A stretch of DNA of 27,069 nt, taken from the NCBI GenBank assembly GCA_027062985.1, contig JAMOSR010000109.1, positions 1-27,069 on the forward strand. Reading direction: 5' to 3'. The translations under genes were made by a program, and so were the position numbers. The notes under the pieces were generated by a model that did not search any database, was not told where the DNA came from, and worked only from the letters and a program-made list of their open reading frames with translations. Below, in pieces: positions 23,358 through 27,069 of the stretch. How positions within the stretch are numbered: the stretch's first letter is position 1; each line of letters opens with the position of its first letter. This DNA comes from Nautiliaceae bacterium (lineage in GTDB: Bacteria; Campylobacterota; Campylobacteria; Campylobacterales; Nautiliaceae).

Positions 23358-24449
23358 ATGTTTGAAAAATATCCTTTTGAGAAATTAAACGAGCTTTTGC
23401 AAAACATACCTCATCCCGATGAGGTTATTTCTTTGACTATAGGAGAGCCTCAGTTTGAAACCCCTAAATTTATTCAAGATACACTGTGTCAAAATGCTAA
23501 ACTTTTAAATAAATATCCAAAAACGGCGGGAGAAGAGGTTTTAAAAGAGGCCCAAAGAAAATTTGTAAAAAGAAGATACGGAATTGAACTTAAAAAAGAC
23601 GAGCTTTTGCCGTCTTTTGGTACCAGGGAGCTTTTATTTAATTTTCCTCTTTTTTTAAAACCCAAAAAAACCGCTTTTCCCAATCCTTTTTATCAGATTT
23701 ACGAAGGTGCGGCGATTGCGGCTGGAAGTAAAATAAACTATATGCCTTTAATAAAAGAAAACGGTTTTAAAAATGCTCTTTCTCAGCTTGATGGGGATGA
23801 AGATTTTATTATTTTAAATTCTCCTAATAATCCTACGGCCAGTGTTATGGATTTGGATGAATTAAGCGAGTGGGTGGAATACGCCTTAAAGAAAAATGCG
23901 GTGATTTTGAGCGATGAATGTTACAGCGAGCTCTATTTTGAGGAAAAACCTCCTAGTATTTTAGAAGCCGCATTAAATGTGGGGAATAAAAATTTCAAAA
24001 ATGTTTTAGCCATAAATTCTATCTCAAAAAGAAGCTCTGCCCCCGGGCTTAGAAGCGGGTATATAGCAGGCGATAGTAAAATACTTAAAAAATATTTACA
24101 GTTTAGAACGTATGTAGGATGTGCTTCTCCTCTTCCTTTACAATATGCGGCGGCTGTTGCCTGGGACGATGATGAACATGTTAAGCCTTTTAGGGAAAAA
24201 TATAAAAAAAATTTTGAAATAGCAAAAGAAATTTTAGGTATTAAACCTCCAAAAGCCACATTTTACATATGGCTTGAAGTAGGGGATGATTTGGAATTTA
24301 CAAAAAAAGCGTATAAAAGAGGGGTTAAGGTAATGCCCGGGCGTTTTATGGGAAGAAAAGGACAGGGAGAGGGGTATGTTAGAATTGCCCTTGTATATGA
24401 TGAAGATAAAACAAGAAAAGCGTTAAAAATTATTAAGGAGTTATTATGA
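23358..24449 (+). CDS. dapC: Class I/II aminotransferase, probably succinyldiaminopimelate aminotransferase
   Basis: The 363-residue PLP-dependent enzyme shows NSPNNPT (154-160), SDECYS with Asp186, and SISKRSSAPGLRSGY with Lys224 as the expected Schiff-base lysine. The C-terminal RMAFV-type element reads GYVRIALVYDEDKT. Proteins of this subfamily in Campylobacterota are annotated as DapC, which converts N-succinyl-2-amino-6-oxopimelate in lysine and peptidoglycan synthesis. Its position shortly before murC fits a cell-wall role. An alternative is another alanine- or aspartate-type aminotransferase; specificity cannot be read from the motifs. CGGAG precedes the ATG. Confidence 0.8.
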   Translation: MFEKYPFEKLNELLQNIPHPDEVISLTIGEPQFETPKFIQDTLCQNAKLLNKYPKTAGEEVLKEAQRKFVKRRYGIELKKDELLPSFGTRELLFNFPLFLKPKKTAFPNPFYQIYEGAAIAAGSKINYMPLIKENGFKNALSQLDGDEDFIILNSPNNPTASVMDLDELSEWVEYALKKNAVILSDECYSELYFEEKPPSILEAALNVGNKNFKNVLAINSISKRSSAPGLRSGYIAGDSKILKKYLQFRTYVGCASPLPLQYAAAVAWDDDEHVKPFREKYKKNFEIAKEILGIKPPKATFYIWLEVGDDLEFTKKAYKRGVKVMPGRFMGRKGQGEGYVRIALVYDEDKTRKALKIIKELL

Positions 24450-24913
24450 GTTTAGTCAGTAAATATGAAGAACTTGACAGGTTGATTCACCAAAATCAAG
24501 AGGAACAGATTAATGAGGTTTTTAGGGAAATATTAAAAGAGACGTTTGATATTATCAATAAAAAAATAGAAAGCAAAACCACTCTTGATGTAAATAACCC
24601 TGAAGAAGCGGCCGCTGTGAGGGCAATGTTTGAATATATGCTTGAGCTTTGGGATGAGGGTGCCGTTGATGAAGCTAAAGAGGTTGGATATGATATGGTA
24701 TATCTTGTTGATGATGAAAAATTAAAAGAGATGTTTTCAATGTTTGTAATAGGAATGCTCGCAGGACTTAGTCTTGATAAGTTTTTTGAAAAATATGTAA
24801 ATAACGAAAAAGTTTACAAAGATGTATTTTTTGCAGATTTTGACGATAAAATAGACGAACTTGTTATAAAATATAGGGATAAGTTTAAAAAAGAGTTCAG
24901 CAAAGATGCATAA
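24446..24913 (+). CDS. Hypothetical acidic helical protein
   Basis: The 155-residue protein appears mostly alpha-helical and acidic, with the pattern MSLVSKYEELDRLIHQNQEE at its start, a region rich in Glu/Asp and Leu, and a short hydrophobic segment (MFVIGMLAGLSL, about residue 100-111) that is too short and isolated to call a membrane anchor. No motif or signal peptide is seen. It is linked to the dapC-like gene by an ATGA overlap and to murC by an 8-base overlap, so it may serve cell-wall synthesis. I do not recognise the family. Confidence 0.7.
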   Translation: MSLVSKYEELDRLIHQNQEEQINEVFREILKETFDIINKKIESKTTLDVNNPEEAAAVRAMFEYMLELWDEGAVDEAKEVGYDMVYLVDDEKLKEMFSMFVIGMLAGLSLDKFFEKYVNNEKVYKDVFFADFDDKIDELVIKYRDKFKKEFSKDA

Positions 24914-26210
24914 CGTTCATTTTGTCGGAATAGGCGGTATAGGTCTTAGTGCCATTGCCAGGTATCTTCATCAAAACGGATACAGGGTAAGCGGCAGCGA
25001 TATATATGAAACTTCTCTTACTTCTTCTTTACGCAAAGAGGGTATAGAAGTTTTTATTCCTCAAAAAGAGGAAAATATTAAAAATCCGGATGCGGTAGTT
25101 TATACGGCTGTGGTAAAAGAGGATAATCCTGAAATTAAGGCGGCAAAAAAAAAGGGTATAAAAACTTATAGCAGAAGGGAGTTTTTGCCTTTTATAGTAA
25201 ATGATAAAAAAGTAATTTCCGTATGCGGGGCTCATGGAAAAAGCACCACTACCGCTATTTTAGCATCCATTTTAAAAGACGCCAATGCCTTGATAGGGGC
25301 TGAAAGTAAAGAATTTAAAAGTAACGCAAGGGTAAAAAGAAGCGAACTTTTGGTTTTTGAAGCGGATGAGAGCGACGGAAGTTTTGTTGATTCTAATCCT
25401 TTTATCGCCGTTGTAACCAATACGGAGCCTGAGCATATGGAATTTTACAGCCATAATCTTCAAAAATTTTACTCTCACTATGAAGAGTTTTTGAAAAAAG
25501 CCAAATTAAGAGTGGTTAACGGAGATGACGAGTTTATAAAAAAGCTTGATTTACCTATGAAAAAAGTATATTTAAACGAAGCTAAATATATAAGATATGA
25601 AATAAGAAATTCTCTTCCAAAAACTATTTTTGAATATAAATCCAGGGAGTTTGAAGTTTACGGCTTTGGAGAGTATTTAGTGCTTGATGCAATGCTTGCT
25701 ATTGAAGCGGCAAGCGAGTTTTTGAATTTGGACGAAATTGCTGAAAATATTAAAAATTATGCGGGTATAAAAAAAAGATTTGATATTTTAAGACATACAG
25801 ATGATTTTGTGCTTATAGATGATTACGGACATCATCCAACTGAAATTAAAGCGACATTACATTCTGCAAAAGAATACGCTAAGTTAAACGGTATCGGTAA
25901 AGTTACCGTTATTTGGCAACCTCATAAATATAGTAGAACAGTTGATAATCTTGAAGGATTTGTCGAGTGTTTTAACGAAGCGGATGAGTTGATAATTTTA
26001 CCGGTTTGGGCAGCCGGGGAAGAAAAAATAGAAATTGATTTTGAAAAATATTTTGCAAAACATAATCCTCAGTTCGTTGAGAGGGTTAAAGTTGATGGTA
26101 ATAATGTTATGTTAATAAATAAAGATAAAATACTTAAAATAATTAATAAAGGTCTTGTAATAGGTTTTGGAGCAGGGGATATTACATATCAACTAAGAGG
26201 GTATATGTAA
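24906..26210 (+). CDS. murC: UDP-N-acetylmuramate-L-alanine ligase
   Basis: It adds L-alanine to UDP-MurNAc, the first amino acid of the peptidoglycan stem. The 434-residue protein has an N-terminal Rossmann domain (MHNVHFVGIGGIGLSAIARY), the ATP-binding loop GAHGKSTTT at 108-116, the FEADESDGSF metal region, TNTEPEHMEFY, and the C-terminal domain with DDYGHHPTEIKATL and WQPHKYSRT, all Mur-ligase signatures. It begins inside the preceding hypothetical gene. The last 18 bases overlap convergent recG. Confidence 0.97.
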   Translation: MHNVHFVGIGGIGLSAIARYLHQNGYRVSGSDIYETSLTSSLRKEGIEVFIPQKEENIKNPDAVVYTAVVKEDNPEIKAAKKKGIKTYSRREFLPFIVNDKKVISVCGAHGKSTTTAILASILKDANALIGAESKEFKSNARVKRSELLVFEADESDGSFVDSNPFIAVVTNTEPEHMEFYSHNLQKFYSHYEEFLKKAKLRVVNGDDEFIKKLDLPMKKVYLNEAKYIRYEIRNSLPKTIFEYKSREFEVYGFGEYLVLDAMLAIEAASEFLNLDEIAENIKNYAGIKKRFDILRHTDDFVLIDDYGHHPTEIKATLHSAKEYAKLNGIGKVTVIWQPHKYSRTVDNLEGFVECFNEADELIILPVWAAGEEKIEIDFEKYFAKHNPQFVERVKVDGNNVMLINKDKILKIINKGLVIGFGAGDITYQLRGYM

Positions 26211-27069
26211 ATGTTCTAAATATCTTTTAACATCTTCAAGTATAGCTATATCCCTACCTTCATCAAAATATTTAAAACTCTCGCCGCTTTGTATTTTTCC
26301 ATCGAGTAAATCCCCCGATTTTCTAAATTTTAAATCAAGTTCTGCTATTTTAAACCCGTCAAGCGTAGAAGCAAAAGCCTGTAGTCTTTTATTGTTTTTA
26401 TCGTTTGTGTATAAAAAGCAGTATCCCTTTTGTCCGTATCTTCCCACTCTTCCTCTAAGCTGATGTAAAGTGGCTAGTCCTAGTCTTTCAGCTCCCACAA
26501 TTACTATAGTTGTCAGTTTTGGAAGAGAAATTCCGACTTCGATTACGGTTGTTGTTATTAAAATATTTCCTTTTTCCCTGAATTCCACCAAAATATCTTC
26601 TTTGTTTTTATCTTTTCCATGGGTTATATATACTTTGTCGAAATATTTAAGCCAAAAATTTTTTCCTTCTTCTATGCTTTGATATTCGAAATTTTGAGAT
26701 TCTTCTACAAGCGGGTAAACTATTACGATTTGGTTGTCTGCGTTTATCTCTTTTTGAATATGTGCGATAAGTTCTTTAAAATCTTCTTTTGAAATTATTT
26801 TAGTTTCTATATCTTTAATAAATGGAAGTTCTTTTATTAAGGAAACTTTTACAAAACTGCTCATAATAAGAGCCTGTGTTCTTGGAATAGGGGTTGCGCT
26901 GAACTGAAAATAGTGAGGAAGAGTTTTTGAATCACTTACCAACTTCTCAAGAAGCGCTCTTTGTTTGGTTCCGAATCTGTGTTGTTCGTCAACCATAATG
27001 ACGTTGAGTTTCGGCAGGTTTTGATATAAAAGGGCGTGAGTGCCTATTAATAGATCTGCCGATTTTATA
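26193..27069 (-). CDS. recG: ATP-dependent DNA helicase RecG, C-terminal part (5' end outside the window)
   Basis: RecG reverses and remodels stalled replication forks and Holliday junctions. The visible frame is open to the window edge and reads ADLLIGTHALLYQNLPKLNV, then the DEQH box in VIMVDEQHRFGTKQR, the motif III element FSATPIPRTQAL, TTTVIEVGISLP, the QLRGRVGRYGQKGYCFL motif VI and the RecG-specific C-terminus FRKSGDLLDGKIQSG. About 292 codons are present; the N-terminal wedge domain and Walker A loop lie beyond 27069. Its stop (TAG at 26195-26193) lies inside murC. Confidence 0.96.
   Translation of the reverse strand, partial: IKSADLLIGTHALLYQNLPKLNVIMVDEQHRFGTKQRALLEKLVSDSKTLPHYFQFSATPIPRTQALIMSSFVKVSLIKELPFIKDIETKIISKEDFKELIAHIQKEINADNQIVIVYPLVEESQNFEYQSIEEGKNFWLKYFDKVYITHGKDKNKEDILVEFREKGNILITTTVIEVGISLPKLTTIVIVGAERLGLATLHQLRGRVGRYGQKGYCFLYTNDKNNKRLQAFASTLDGFKIAELDLKFRKSGDLLDGKIQSGESFKYFDEGRDIAILEDVKRYLEHLHIPS

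Noticed and set aside
25029..25478. Overlapping minus-strand frames inside murC
   Set aside because: They are codon-bias shadows of a gene whose Mur-ligase motifs are intact.
1..27069. Search for tRNA, rRNA, CRISPR arrays, insertion sequences and phage genes
   Set aside because: No cloverleaf-like tRNA with CCA context, regularly spaced repeats, transposase motifs or integrase signatures were found by eye; a tRNAscan-SE and IS search would be needed to exclude them formally.

Overview
The window is a densely packed, AT-rich bacterial chromosome segment. I see no mobile element, CRISPR array, tRNA or rRNA. The gene content and order point to Campylobacterota (formerly Epsilonproteobacteria), possibly a Nautiliales-type organism. 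The clues are a fliW-proC-ctsT block like the one I recall from Campylobacter jejuni (Cj1075-Cj1077), a non-catalytic dihydroorotase paralog, and promoters that show only a clear TATAAT-like -10 with no obvious -35. The taxon is inferred from these features, not from a database match.

Layout: (1) 1-433, 5' end of valS on the minus strand. (2) 693-3380, plus-strand operon fliW-proC followed by three small prepilin-like or membrane genes of the competence-pseudopilin type. (3) 3427-8569, ribosome hibernation factor hpf, then rpmH-rnpA-yidD-yidC-jag-mnmE, then yqeY. This is the classic ribosome / RNase P / membrane-insertase / tRNA-modification cluster. (4) 8561-14468, minus-strand block containing a compact large-type NAD glutamate dehydrogenase, a previously unlisted 19-residue very basic small ORF with a strong ribosome binding site just upstream of it, the AmmeMemoRadiSam pair amrB-amrS, and a degenerate dihydroorotase-like gene. 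(5) 14513-26210, a long plus-strand run: two small membrane proteins, purD, an RDD protein, lptD, an MCE (mlaD-like) protein, a J-domain miniprotein, a phosphoribosyltransferase, pnp, a dapC-like aminotransferase, a hypothetical protein and murC. (6) 26193-27069, the C-terminal part of recG on the minus strand.

Most genes overlap or nearly touch, often as ATGA, GTGA or TTGA junctions, so translational coupling is probably widespread. Two genes, rnpA and the J-domain gene, have clear family similarity but no ATG, GTG or TTG that would give a complete protein. They are the clearest annotation problems in the window. The most interesting unexplained locus is the 19-codon basic ORF plus overlapping hairpin between amrB and the glutamate dehydrogenase gene. 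It could be a leader-peptide attenuator or a tiny RNA-binding protein.
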